In this document: positions 1-6,333 of the stretch, one piece after another
Layout: each line of letters opens with the position of its first letter
Position numbering within the stretch: the stretch's first letter is position 1
NCBI GenBank assembly: GCA_947629215.1
Contig: CANRCU010000018.1
Coordinates: forward strand, 1 to 17,013
Direction: 5' to 3'
DNA from: an uncultured Clostridia bacterium
GTDB taxonomy: Bacteria > Bacillota > Clostridia > Lachnospirales > CAG-274
DNA: 17,013 bases
Position numbers and translations under genes: made by a program
Notes under the pieces: generated by a model
What the model was told of the DNA's origin: nothing
Seen by the model: only the letters and a program-made list of their open reading frames with translations
The model's database searches: none

Positions 1-1202
1 GACACTATCATATCGTATTTTTCAAACGCCTCGTCAAAATTCTTTTTGATAAGTCCTCTTACTTTAAGGCTTTTATTATAGTAAGCATCGTAATAACCGC
101 TGCTCAGAACGAATGAGCCAAGCATGATACGGCGTTTTACTTCCATACCGAAACCTTCGCTTCTTGAAGTATAGTATACACTCAAAAGGTCTTCGCAATC
201 TTTGCGGCGGTAGCCGTATTTTATACCGTCATATCTTGAAAGATTCGAGCTTGCTTCGGCGCAGGCAAGAACATAATAAGTAGGTATGGCATAGTCGACT
301 ATCGTCATTTCAAATTCTTCTACTTCCGCGCCAAGTTTTTTGAGCGTTTCAACGGCATCCATAACCGGCTTTCTGACATCTTCGTCAAGACCTTTGCCGA
401 AGTAATTTGTCGGCAGACCGATTTTTATGCCTTTAAGCTCCTGAGTATAACTTTGCGAAAAATCGGGGTCCTTACCTTTGACCGATGTGGAATCCTTTGC
501 ATCGTGTCCCGATATAACTTTAAGCACCTCGGCGCAATCCCTTATATCGCGACCGATAGGTCCTATCTGATCCAACGACGAGGCAAACGCCACAAGACCG
601 AAACGGCTTACAGCGCCATAAGTCGGTTTGATACCGCTGACACCGCAGAAAGAACAAGGCTGACGTATCGAACCGCCCGTATCGGAGCCAAGAGCGTAGG
701 TACATTCGCCGCTTGCAACAGCCGCAGCCGAACCGCCCGACGAACCGCCCGGTACTCTTTCAATATCAAATGGATTGCCCGTCGGTCCGAAATACGAAGT
801 TTCGGTAGAACCGCCCATTGCAAATTCGTCCATATTGAGTTTGCCAAGCACGACCGCGCCGTTGTTGAGCAGTCTTTCCGTAACGGTAGCATTGTACACG
901 GGCTTAAAATTATAGAGCATTTTTGAAGCGCAAGTCGTCAGAATATCTTTTGTACAGATATTATCCTTTATTGCCATAGGCACACCCGCAAGCGGAGATG
1001 TCAGCTCTCCGCTGTCTATTTTTTTCTGTACGGCTGCCGCCTGTTCGATAGCCTCGTCTTCAAGCACGGTTATATATGCATTTATTTTTTTATCGTTTTC
1101 TTTGATATTTGCAAGAAAATCTTTTGTTACTTCAACAGAGCTGACTTGCCTATTGCGTATCATCTGACCTATTTCAAGGGCAGTTTTATCAGAAAATCCC
1201 AT
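1..1202 (-). CDS. gatA: Glutamyl/aspartyl-tRNA amidotransferase subunit A (partial, C-terminus off window)
   Basis: GatA is the amidase subunit of GatCAB. It releases ammonia from glutamine so that misacylated Glu-tRNA(Gln) or Asp-tRNA(Asn) can be amidated. The reading frame starts at ATG 1202, after a G-rich ribosome site, and runs off the left edge after about 400 codons (the family is about 485 aa). The amidase-signature catalytic set is visible: Lys79 in AIKDN, Ser154 in the GGSSGGS loop and Ser178 in SDTGGS, the same numbering as well-studied bacterial GatA. It lies 13 bp downstream of gatC and in the same operon as aspS; gatB would be expected next, beyond the window. No sign of decay. 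Identification is secure from the motifs and context. Confidence 0.96.
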   Translation of the reverse strand, partial: MGFSDKTALEIGQMIRNRQVSSVEVTKDFLANIKENDKKINAYITVLEDEAIEQAAAVQKKIDSGELTSPLAGVPMAIKDNICTKDILTTCASKMLYNFKPVYNATVTERLLNNGAVVLGKLNMDEFAMGGSTETSYFGPTGNPFDIERVPGGSSGGSAAAVASGECTYALGSDTGGSIRQPCSFCGVSGIKPTYGAVSRFGLVAFASSLDQIGPIGRDIRDCAEVLKVISGHDAKDSTSVKGKDPDFSQSYTQELKGIKIGLPTNYFGKGLDEDVRKPVMDAVETLKKLGAEVEEFEMTIVDYAIPTYYVLACAEASSNLSRYDGIKYGYRRKDCEDLLSVYYTSRSEGFGMEVKRRIMLGSFVLSSGYYDAYYNKSLKVRGLIKKNFDEAFEKYDMIV

Positions 1203-1215
1203 TTTTCTACCCCCC

Positions 1216-1677
1216 CTATTCTACTGTTGTAGGCACCTTGAAACAGCCGTCTTTCTGCTGAGGTGCATTCTTGAGTATCAGTTCTCTTTCTTCCGACGGT
1301 CTGCACTCGTCCTCACGGAAATTATTTGTATACGGGAACGGATGGCTCATAGGCTCAACATTGTCCGTATCAAGTTTATTTAATGTATCTATATATTCAA
1401 GTATCTTGGTAAGGTCCTGTTTGGCGTTCTTTTCCTCTTCTTCGGTAAGTGTCAGACGCGAAAGTTCTTCCAGATATTTTATAAGTTCATCATCTATGCC
1501 GGATACACCCACAGCGGCTTTTTTGCTCTCTGCGCTTGCTGCTGCGGTCTTTTCTTCAAAGCCAAGATAATCAAATATCATCTTTATACGCGACCTTACC
1601 ATATCTATCCTGTCATCATCGACAGATATGCCCGTTGCATCTTCGATCGCCGTTATAACTTTTTCTTCAGCTGTCAT
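1216..1677 (-). CDS. gatC: Glutamyl/aspartyl-tRNA amidotransferase subunit C with N-terminal extension
   Basis: GatC is the small subunit that wraps and stabilises GatA and GatB. The last 90 or so residues are ordinary GatC: an IDDELIKYLEELSRLTLTEEE helix, then the VEPMSHPFP segment and a C-terminal ECRPSEERELILKNAP stretch. The family is normally about 95 aa, but this product is 153 aa. Residues 1-60 form an extra acidic helical region ending in an Ala/Ser-rich linker. I chose ATG 1677 because GGAG lies 8 bases upstream; an in-frame ATG at 1695 has no ribosome site. Either start leaves the extension. It lies between aspS and gatA and is presumably cotranscribed with both. The role of the extension is unknown. 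Confidence 0.93.
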   Translation of the reverse strand: MTAEEKVITAIEDATGISVDDDRIDMVRSRIKMIFDYLGFEEKTAAASAESKKAAVGVSGIDDELIKYLEELSRLTLTEEEEKNAKQDLTKILEYIDTLNKLDTDNVEPMSHPFPYTNNFREDECRPSEERELILKNAPQQKDGCFKVPTTVE

Positions 1678-1704
1678 TTTCGGCACTCCTTTCATTAATA
1701 ATCA

Positions 1705-3027
1705 TTATGGATTCAATCGTGTTGTATCTCTTGGGAACATTGAAGTCGCCCTAATATTTTTTTCGTCAATAAGTTTCATAACAAAACGTTCAAGCCCCAT
1801 ACCAAGACCGCCGTGAGGTGGACAGCCATATTTATGAAGCATGAGATAACTTTCAAAATCTTCGGGATAAAGCCCCTTAAATATCATTTTTTTGACCTGA
1901 GTATCATAATCATGTATACGCTGACCGCCCGTTGTTACTTCAAGCCCCCTGAAAAGCAAGTCAAAACTTAAAGTATACTTTTCGTTTTCGGGATCGTCCA
2001 TGGCATAAAACGGACGTTTCTTTATCGGGTAATGGGTCACAAACACAAAATCGCTGTTGTAATCTTCTTTAAAAAGCTCACCTATAAGACGTTCTTCTTC
2101 GGGTTCAAGGTCATAGGGGTCTTTTATCTTTCTGTTATATTTTTCTGCAACCATTTCCTTTGCCTCTTTAAAAGTAACACAGGGAATATCTTCTATTACG
2201 GGAAGCGTTATGCCAAGTTTTCTGACAATATCGGGGTATTTTTCATTCAAAAATGTCATGGCATATTTTATCATACCCGTTTCCATATTTATAACATCGT
2301 AAAAGCTGTTTATAAAGCCCATTTCAAAGTCAACGCCTATATATTCGTTGAGATGACGTGTTGTATCGTGTTTTTCGGCGCGGAAAACGGGCGCTATCTC
2401 AAACACACGCTCATAAACAGGTATAAGCATCTGTTTATAAAACTGCGGACTTTGCGCAAGATAAGCTTTTTTGCCGAAATAATCCAATTTAAAGATATTT
2501 GCTCCGCCCTCTGCGCCCGATGCAACGATTTTCGGTGTCATTATTTCGGTAAAACCGTTTTCACCAAGATATTTTCTGAATGCCTCCACAAGCGCAGACT
2601 GCAATTTGAAAACATTTCTCTTATATTCGTTTCTGAGAGTTATAGGTCGCAGACCAAGCTCGTTTTCAAGCGCAACGTTAAGTCTGTACTTATTTATATT
2701 CAAAGGCAGTTCTTCTTTGGGCTTACTTAACAATTCTACTTTTTCGGCAACTATCTCAACGCCGTTTACGGCGCGTTCTTCTTTGCGTATCGTTCCCGTT
2801 ATCCTTACGGAAGCCTCGTCTTTGAGAAATTCTTTTTCTTTTTCCGAACCGTTCTTTTCATAAACACATTGAATTTGACCGCCTATCTTTCTTAGAATAA
2901 TAAAAGCAAAATCGCCCATATCACGCACATTATATACAACACCGTGTGTGGTAACGGTACCCTCTGCCGTCAGCAGTTCTTCAATGGTCAGGTCGGCGAT
3001 CGTTCTTTCACCGCTTGCTTTGATCAT
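1705..3027 (-). CDS. aspS: Aspartyl-tRNA synthetase, archaeal/short type (probably non-discriminating)
   Basis: A class II synthetase of 440 aa charging Asp onto tRNA(Asp) and, probably, tRNA(Asn). An N-terminal OB-fold anticodon-binding domain (about residues 1-110) precedes the catalytic core. Motif 2 is visible as FRAEKHDTTRHLNEY and motif 3 as GLGMGLERFVMKL near the C-terminus. The length, without the roughly 100-residue bacterial insertion, marks the archaeal/eukaryal-type enzyme rather than the roughly 590-aa bacterial type. Coupling to gatC and gatA suggests that it makes Asp-tRNA(Asn) for transamidation; that specificity is inference. ATG 3027 follows a good AAAGGTG site. A T-box leader lies directly upstream. 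AsnRS is the main alternative for this fold; the operon context favours AspRS. Confidence 0.92.
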   Translation of the reverse strand: MIKASGERTIADLTIEELLTAEGTVTTHGVVYNVRDMGDFAFIILRKIGGQIQCVYEKNGSEKEKEFLKDEASVRITGTIRKEERAVNGVEIVAEKVELLSKPKEELPLNINKYRLNVALENELGLRPITLRNEYKRNVFKLQSALVEAFRKYLGENGFTEIMTPKIVASGAEGGANIFKLDYFGKKAYLAQSPQFYKQMLIPVYERVFEIAPVFRAEKHDTTRHLNEYIGVDFEMGFINSFYDVINMETGMIKYAMTFLNEKYPDIVRKLGITLPVIEDIPCVTFKEAKEMVAEKYNRKIKDPYDLEPEEERLIGELFKEDYNSDFVFVTHYPIKKRPFYAMDDPENEKYTLSFDLLFRGLEVTTGGQRIHDYDTQVKKMIFKGLYPEDFESYLMLHKYGCPPHGGLGMGLERFVMKLIDEKNIRATSMFPRDTTRLNP

Positions 3028-3069
3028 AATATTTCACCTTTCTGTATAAATTGAGTTTCTTGCAATGAT

Positions 3070-3106
3070 AAAAAAGTCCCTAAATACAACAAATGTATTT
3101 AAGGAC
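3070..3106 (-). terminator. T-box leader intrinsic terminator
   Basis: On the minus strand GTCCTTAAATACA and TGTATTTAGGGAC form a long stem with one wobble, followed directly by a run of six T. It lies just after the T-box sequence, where the competing antiterminator would form. Confidence 0.9.
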
Positions 3107-3388
3107 GAATTTACCGTGGTACCACCTTAATTGGCGCTGATGCACCCTCTTTGACCCTTAACGCGGGTATACGGATAACACTACTTGGTATGACCTTTTG
3201 CATTATCGGCTGGTAAAGTGTTTTTCGTGTAAGAGTGTCAAGAACAATGCTCTCAGTCCGCGGCATTGTATCCCTGTCAGGTTTCTCCTGCATTACTTTT
3301 CTTTGTCATAGCCTGTCAATGATATTCCCTCTTTTGCTACCCCTTATTCAAACCGGAACAGCCCGAAAGCAGGAATTTTTATTTACTG
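3070..3388 (-). promoter_or_regulatory. T-box riboswitch leader of the aspS-gatCA operon
   Basis: The minus-strand leader contains the T-box core AAGGTGGTACCACGG (plus coordinates about 3113-3128), which pairs with the uncharged tRNA acceptor end. It is followed by an intrinsic terminator. Upstream, about 250 nt of paired structure fits Stem I to Stem III, including a CAATG/CATTG hairpin before a TGAGAG-like segment. Established family behaviour is that uncharged cognate tRNA stabilises the antiterminator and allows readthrough. Several GAC triplets occur in the Stem I region, but I cannot fix the specifier codon by eye, so whether it reads tRNA(Asp), tRNA(Asn) or both is open. Confidence 0.9.
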
Positions 3389-3394
3389 ATAAAA

Positions 3395-3423
3395 ATTATA
3401 TCACAGTTATTTGTCATTTGCAA
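3395..3423 (-). promoter_or_regulatory. Sigma-A promoter of the T-box/aspS operon
   Basis: On the minus strand TTGCAA (3418-3423) and TATAAT (3395-3400) are separated by exactly 17 bases, placing the start of transcription near 3388, at the beginning of the T-box leader. Confidence 0.75.
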
Positions 3424-3450
3424 TAGTTTTATTCAATTATTTGTAAACAG

Positions 3451-3480
3451 CCGACCTAATAAATACAACCGACCTATCGG
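3451..3480. repeat. Short direct repeat CCGACCTA x2 with a small palindrome
   Basis: CCGACCTA occurs at 3451-3458 and 3469-3476, and the second copy forms a palindrome (CCGA-CCTA-TCGG, 3469-3480). It lies between the aspS promoter and the left arm of the 17-bp inverted repeat. Function unknown; it could be a protein-binding site or remnant of an insertion. Confidence 0.4.
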
Positions 3481-3528
3481 CAGGAATGGAAAGATTTTAT
3501 AACAGGACGGAAAATATGTACCAAAAAA

Positions 3529-3545
3529 GTATAGTTTTGAGGAAA
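3529..3545. repeat. Left arm of 17-bp inverted repeat (IRL)
   Basis: GTATAGTTTTGAGGAAA is an exact reverse complement of 3646-3662. The match stops abruptly on both sides, so the repeat is 17 bp. This arm is upstream of the predicted transcription start of the enclosed promoter, so the pair cannot form an RNA hairpin in that transcript; a DNA-level role is more likely. Confidence 0.9.
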
Positions 3546-3577
3546 GTTTTTTGGATATAAAAATTCATTGCATAATA

Positions 3578-3606
3578 TTGACATTTTGACGAAAAAACTA
3601 TATAAT
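3578..3606 (+). promoter_or_regulatory. Consensus sigma-A promoter enclosed by the inverted repeat
   Basis: TTGACA (3578-3583) and TATAAT (3601-3606) are perfect hexamers with a 17-base spacer. Transcription would start near 3613 and read rightward through the right repeat arm into the recombinase-like gene at 3755. The promoter is the only obvious feature in the 100 bp between the two repeat arms. Confidence 0.85.
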
Positions 3607-3645
3607 ATCATATATAGAGTTGTTAAATATGTATATGAAATAATT

Positions 3646-3662
3646 TTTCCTCAAAACTATAC
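3646..3662. repeat. Right arm of 17-bp inverted repeat (IRR)
   Basis: TTTCCTCAAAACTATAC is the exact reverse complement of 3529-3545, with 100 bp between arms. It would lie in the 5' untranslated region of the gene at 3755. The geometry (short perfect arms around one strong promoter beside a recombinase-family gene) matches known invertible promoters, although inversion itself cannot be seen in one sequence. Confidence 0.9.
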
Positions 3663-3754
3663 ATTAAGGTAAACAAACATCAACAAAATATCGTTTTGTA
3701 TATTGCGAAAGCGCAGTCTTTAACGGTATTGTTAATGTTGAAAGGAAGAGCTTT

Positions 3755-4201
3755 ATGGAAAACACGGGATACGAAAATATGCAATATCCGGGCGGTGAAA
3801 AAATTTCCGAACGTGATGATATAATAGCCGAATGCCGAAAAATGGCTCGCGAAAAAATATCCGAAATAATGGCTTTGAACGAGCCTTTACTTGGCACTTA
3901 TCAAGGCAGGCTCATTGTTGAAGAACAGCTTTACGGGGTGCTTTTGCAAATGCTTTCTTATTATCATACCGGTATGTATTCCGCGCGAAAGGAAAAACAG
4001 AAAAAGGGAATAGAAGCCGCAAAAGCGGCAGGGATACGTTTTGGCAGGCGCACCAAATACGAACCAACGGAATATACGGATATTTTCAAACGTTATGAAA
4101 ACGGAGAGATCACAGCCGAACAGGCACGTACCGAAATAGGGGCTTGCAAAACGACTTTTGAACGCATGAGGAAAGAACTTAAAAACAAAGGTCTGCTTTG
4201 A
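3755..4201 (+). CDS. Serine recombinase-derived protein lacking the catalytic N-terminus
   Basis: The 148-aa product aligns by eye with the end of resolvase/invertase proteins. The segment LLGTYQGRLIVEEQLYGVLLQML corresponds to the long E helix, RKEKQKKGIEAAKAAGIRFGRR to the conserved arm before the DNA-binding domain, and residues 105-148 (GEITAEQARTEIGACKTTFERM) to a Hin-like helix-turn-helix. The N-terminal 45 residues show no RVS-type catalytic serine or following Arg motifs. ATG 3755 has AAAGGAAG at good spacing. The frame is open back to 3667, but that extra stretch also shows no catalytic motif. It lies downstream of a strong promoter flanked by inverted repeats. It may be a DNA-binding regulator derived from a recombinase, or a decayed gene. 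I cannot distinguish these. Confidence 0.8.
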   Translation: MENTGYENMQYPGGEKISERDDIIAECRKMAREKISEIMALNEPLLGTYQGRLIVEEQLYGVLLQMLSYYHTGMYSARKEKQKKGIEAAKAAGIRFGRRTKYEPTEYTDIFKRYENGEITAEQARTEIGACKTTFERMRKELKNKGLL

Positions 4202-4458
4202 CATTGAGATAAATGTTTTATGTTTATCATATCCCTTGGGGATATTGATATATGCGGCTTGTTTATACTCTTGGCTCGGTATAAATCAATGGATCTGAAT
4301 AAAAATTCTTGTTCTTATGATTCGGGCTTATCTGCAGACGAGTGAAACACGCCGACAAAAAGGAAAGGAGGTAAAGACAGCTTATCGATGGCTGTATAAT
4401 ACATCGGTTGTAATTTGCAAATTATATTTTGTAATAATAATTCCAAAGGAGGATATTT
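4202..4458 (+). other. Intergenic leader of the small secreted peptide
   Basis: This gap holds a small hairpin after the recombinase-like gene (ATATCCC/GGGATAT, 4229-4245, no clear U-tract), a TATAAT at 4395-4400 without a good -35 box, a perfect 14-bp palindrome TAATTTGCAAATTA (4411-4424) and the ribosome site AAAGGAGG before 4459. The palindrome could be an operator. A second Shine-Dalgarno-like GGAAAGGAGG at about 4362-4371 leads only to a 3-codon frame. Confidence 0.5.
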
Positions 4459-4638
4459 ATGAAAAAAACATTTAAAAAGCTTATAAGCGGAGCCATTACT
4501 GTGGTTATGGCAGGAGCATTGACCATAGGAATGGCAACTTTGGTAAGTGCAACCGAAAAAGAATATGTATATACCAATACACCAGCAGAAAATACAAGTA
4601 ATTATATTCCGCACGTTATATGTAAAGGCTCTTATTAA
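4459..4638 (+). CDS. Small secreted peptide precursor (59 aa)
   Basis: ATG 4459 is preceded by a near-perfect ribosome site (AAAGGAGG, about 7 bases away). The product begins with a basic stretch (MKKTFKKL), then a hydrophobic core of about 20 residues (ISGAITVVMAGALTIGMATL) and a VSA-like signal peptidase I site near residue 31. This leaves a mature peptide of about 28 residues ending in IPHVICKGSY. Family unknown. The mature part has a single Cys and several Asn, Thr and Tyr residues. It lies downstream of the recombinase-like gene and may share its promoter. A signalling peptide, a bacteriocin-like peptide or a small surface factor are all possible; none is shown by sequence. Confidence 0.75.
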   Translation: MKKTFKKLISGAITVVMAGALTIGMATLVSATEKEYVYTNTPAENTSNYIPHVICKGSY

Positions 4639-4798
4639 ATGATACTGTCATCAAAGTAATTACGCTTATTTCCTTGTCTAAAAGTCCCTTAATAATTTAG
4701 TTTATTATTTTCGGAGATTTTCTCCGCTGAAAACTTCAATCCGGTTCTTTTTCGGAGATAACCTTTTCTTTACTTTACTTTGATTTATTTTTCTTAAA
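4639..4798. other. AT-rich intergenic region at the probable host/prophage edge
   Basis: No gene seen. It contains the hairpin CGGAGA-TTT-TCTCCG (4712-4726) and a second TCGGAGAT copy near 4751-4758, so TCTCCGAAAA occurs twice on the minus strand. This lies beyond the stop codons of both converging transcripts and could act as a weak bidirectional terminator. I found no att-like duplication within the window. Confidence 0.4.
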
Positions 4799-4978
4799 TT
4801 AATTTCCTTTTGCTTCTTTTCCTTTTACCAGCATATCCTTTGCCTCGTCTACATCCATCATATTTGGTAACAGGTCAAGGATATTGCACGCTGCACATAC
4901 AGCATCATCCTCGTGCATTGATAAATCTGCACAGTCGTGTATTCTGATAAGAATTTCAACTACCTCGCCAACAGTCAT
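4799..4978 (-). CDS. Small acidic protein, unknown function (59 aa)
   Basis: The last gene of the left small-gene operon. ATG 4978 overlaps the TGA of the preceding gene in an ATGA, a sign of translational coupling, and GGAGGTG lies 6-8 bases upstream. The product starts MTVGEVVEILIRIHDC, has Cys at about residues 16, 28 and 31 and ends in a charged KGKEAKGN tail. No family recognised. Three Cys plus His could bind a metal, but no standard motif is present. Confidence 0.75.
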   Translation of the reverse strand: MTVGEVVEILIRIHDCADLSMHEDDAVCAACNILDLLPNMMDVDEAKDMLVKGKEAKGN

Positions 4979-5217
4979 TTTATTTCACCTCCCATAAGTA
5001 TTTTTACTCTGTCATCAAAGTTACATAACCCACGACAAACAACATTTGTTAGTGCAAGGAAAATTCGTACCGCATCTTCTTGGTTATCGAATTTCCTGCT
5101 TTTAATTATTCTGCTTTTCTTGTCGGATATGCAAATGTAATACATATTTCCGTCTTTCCCATAATCCATCGAAAAATCAGAATGTGCTTCTTCTGTCCAC
5201 ACAATTGTATAATTCAT
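4975..5217 (-). CDS. Hypothetical phage/mobile-element protein (80 aa)
   Basis: Begins MNYTIVWTEEAHSDF and contains YYICISDKKSRIIKSRKF, then a helix EDAVRIFLALTNVV. I do not recognise the family; an alternating beta-strand N-terminus and C-terminal helix suggest a small alpha/beta fold. The ribosome site (AAAGGATG) is a little distant from ATG 5217. It overlaps the next gene by 4 bases (ATGA). Confidence 0.75.
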   Translation of the reverse strand: MNYTIVWTEEAHSDFSMDYGKDGNMYYICISDKKSRIIKSRKFDNQEDAVRIFLALTNVVCRGLCNFDDRVKILMGGEIK

Positions 5218-5247
5218 ACCTACGTTATCATCCTTTCACATATAACA

Positions 5248-5547
5248 TTATTTACCACGCTGAACATTTTCTCCAACAAAGCAATCGCCGCAAAATTCCC
5301 ATATACCTTTAGAAAAATTACCTTGTATGCACTTGAATGTAAAATATGTTGACCTGTATTCTCCCGTGTTAGGGTCTTTTCTTGATGTATATGGTTCTCC
5401 CATTTGCGCACAGCTTAATTGCATCATTGCCGGAGGCAACGCATCCATACAGTCCATCACTACGTTAGCATCCACATAAGCACCAATATACGCATTATCG
5501 TAACTGAAATCTCCTTGTGTCAATACTTTTTTACCATTGTAATCCAT
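5248..5547 (-). CDS. Hypothetical protein, Cys-containing (99 aa)
   Basis: Start chosen at ATG 5547, eight bases after GGAGG, which overlaps the end of the upstream gene (its stop is at 5551-5553). The product contains DANVVMDCMDALPPAMMQLSCAQ in two parts and ends with FCGDCFVGENV, a CxxC-like pair. No family recognised. The close spacing to the NUMOD1-like gene suggests one transcript. Confidence 0.75.
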   Translation of the reverse strand: MDYNGKKVLTQGDFSYDNAYIGAYVDANVVMDCMDALPPAMMQLSCAQMGEPYTSRKDPNTGEYRSTYFTFKCIQGNFSKGIWEFCGDCFVGENVQRGK

Positions 5548-5550
5548 CTT

Positions 5551-6123
5551 TTACGCCTCCTTGTATCTCCAAATCCTGCCACCGGCTGTACGCCATTTTC
5601 CTTTGCAACAATCTCTAATTAAAGATGGGTTTATGCTGTAATATCTTCCCGCCTCCGCAGCAGTGCAAAATACCCGTATGACTTTTCCATCTCCATCAAG
5701 TTGTTCAACCGGTTTTCCGCAATTACCTCTACCGCCGTTTACTACATAATCTCGTATTTTGGTTTTCTGCTTAGTTTTAGCGTTATCCGGTTTCTGTAAG
5801 GTGTTATTGTTTGGTGTTTCTTGTACACTTTTCTGTAGTTGTTGTGCTGATGCCGGAAGATATTCAATCTTTTTTATACCCATTTCCCATAGCCTACCGC
5901 ATATTGCGTGGGCAAGCAAAGCATCTCCACTCCTGTTTTCAATTATCCGCCTAAGTACATGATAATCTACTCCTACGATAGTTACTGTTGGGAGCATATC
6001 CTCAAACCTTTTGATAATCATATCGCAAAATTCTTTCCATTCGTCTTTTGAAAGTTCTGCATTTTCAATGTCGCATATAACAGCGACTTGCGTGCTATTT
6101 ACAATTTTGTAATCAATCGTCAT
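5551..6123 (-). CDS. Protein with C-terminal NUMOD1-like DNA-binding module (190 aa)
   Basis: Residues about 140-190 (PVEQLDGDGKVIRVF, CTAAEAGRYYSIN, IRDCCKGKWRTAGG and WRY) read as a NUMOD1-type helix-turn-helix, the module usually attached to GIY-YIG or HNH homing endonucleases. Residues 1-100 are a separate alpha/beta region of no recognised family (MTIDYKIVNSTQVAVICDI, DYHVLRRIIENRSGDALLAH), and 100-135 is a Gln/Asn/Lys-rich linker. No nuclease motif is visible. ATG 6123 is preferred over an in-frame upstream ATG at 6150 because AGGAGG lies 9 bases before it. It may be a DNA-binding regulator or a remnant of a homing endonuclease. Confidence 0.8.
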   Translation of the reverse strand: MTIDYKIVNSTQVAVICDIENAELSKDEWKEFCDMIIKRFEDMLPTVTIVGVDYHVLRRIIENRSGDALLAHAICGRLWEMGIKKIEYLPASAQQLQKSVQETPNNNTLQKPDNAKTKQKTKIRDYVVNGGRGNCGKPVEQLDGDGKVIRVFCTAAEAGRYYSINPSLIRDCCKGKWRTAGGRIWRYKEA

Positions 6124-6171
6124 CGTCCGTAACCTCCTATTCGTCGTCATTTGGATTTAACACTCGTTATG

Positions 6172-6333
6172 CTATCCAACCCATATTGACAGGTTATAAA
6201 TATAGTTCCCACTCCTAACACAATAGTCGTTTTTGCCCCAATACCCTAAGTTTTTCATACCTCGCGCACTGCCGGTATAATGGATATTAGGATGGTGGGC
6301 TTTTTCAGATTTCGTTAGCTTTTTATATTTCAT
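6172..6333 (-). CDS. Small basic protein (53 aa)
   Basis: Overlaps the end of the upstream gene by 11 bases; the AGGTGTGAAAG before ATG 6333 provides the ribosome site. Starts MKYKKLTKSEKAHHPNIHY and continues SARGMKNLGYWGKNDY. Rich in Lys, Tyr, Asn and His, calculated by eye to be basic, as expected of a nucleic-acid-binding peptide. No family recognised. Confidence 0.65.
   Translation of the reverse strand: MKYKKLTKSEKAHHPNIHYTGSARGMKNLGYWGKNDYCVRSGNYIYNLSIWVG

Noticed and set aside
453..926. Plus-strand open frame of 157 codons
   Set aside because: It lies wholly antisense to gatA, whose motifs are complete, and it has no ribosome site or recognisable domain.
2032..2730. Plus-strand open frame of 232 codons
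   Set aside because: Antisense to aspS motifs 2 and upstream; composition (Phe/Tyr/His-rich) is typical of a shadow frame.
3529..3662. 17-bp repeats as a terminator or RNA stem
   Set aside because: The left arm is upstream of the promoter it would need to be transcribed from, and the 100-bp gap is too long for a terminator.
3664..3897. Minus-strand frame of 77 codons ending near the right inverted-repeat arm
   Set aside because: Overlaps the recombinase-like gene in antisense, and no ribosome site is seen.
4289..4345. 18-codon frame (MDLNKNSCSYDSGLSADE) upstream of the peptide gene
   Set aside because: No ribosome site before its ATG and no link to the downstream gene; too short to support.
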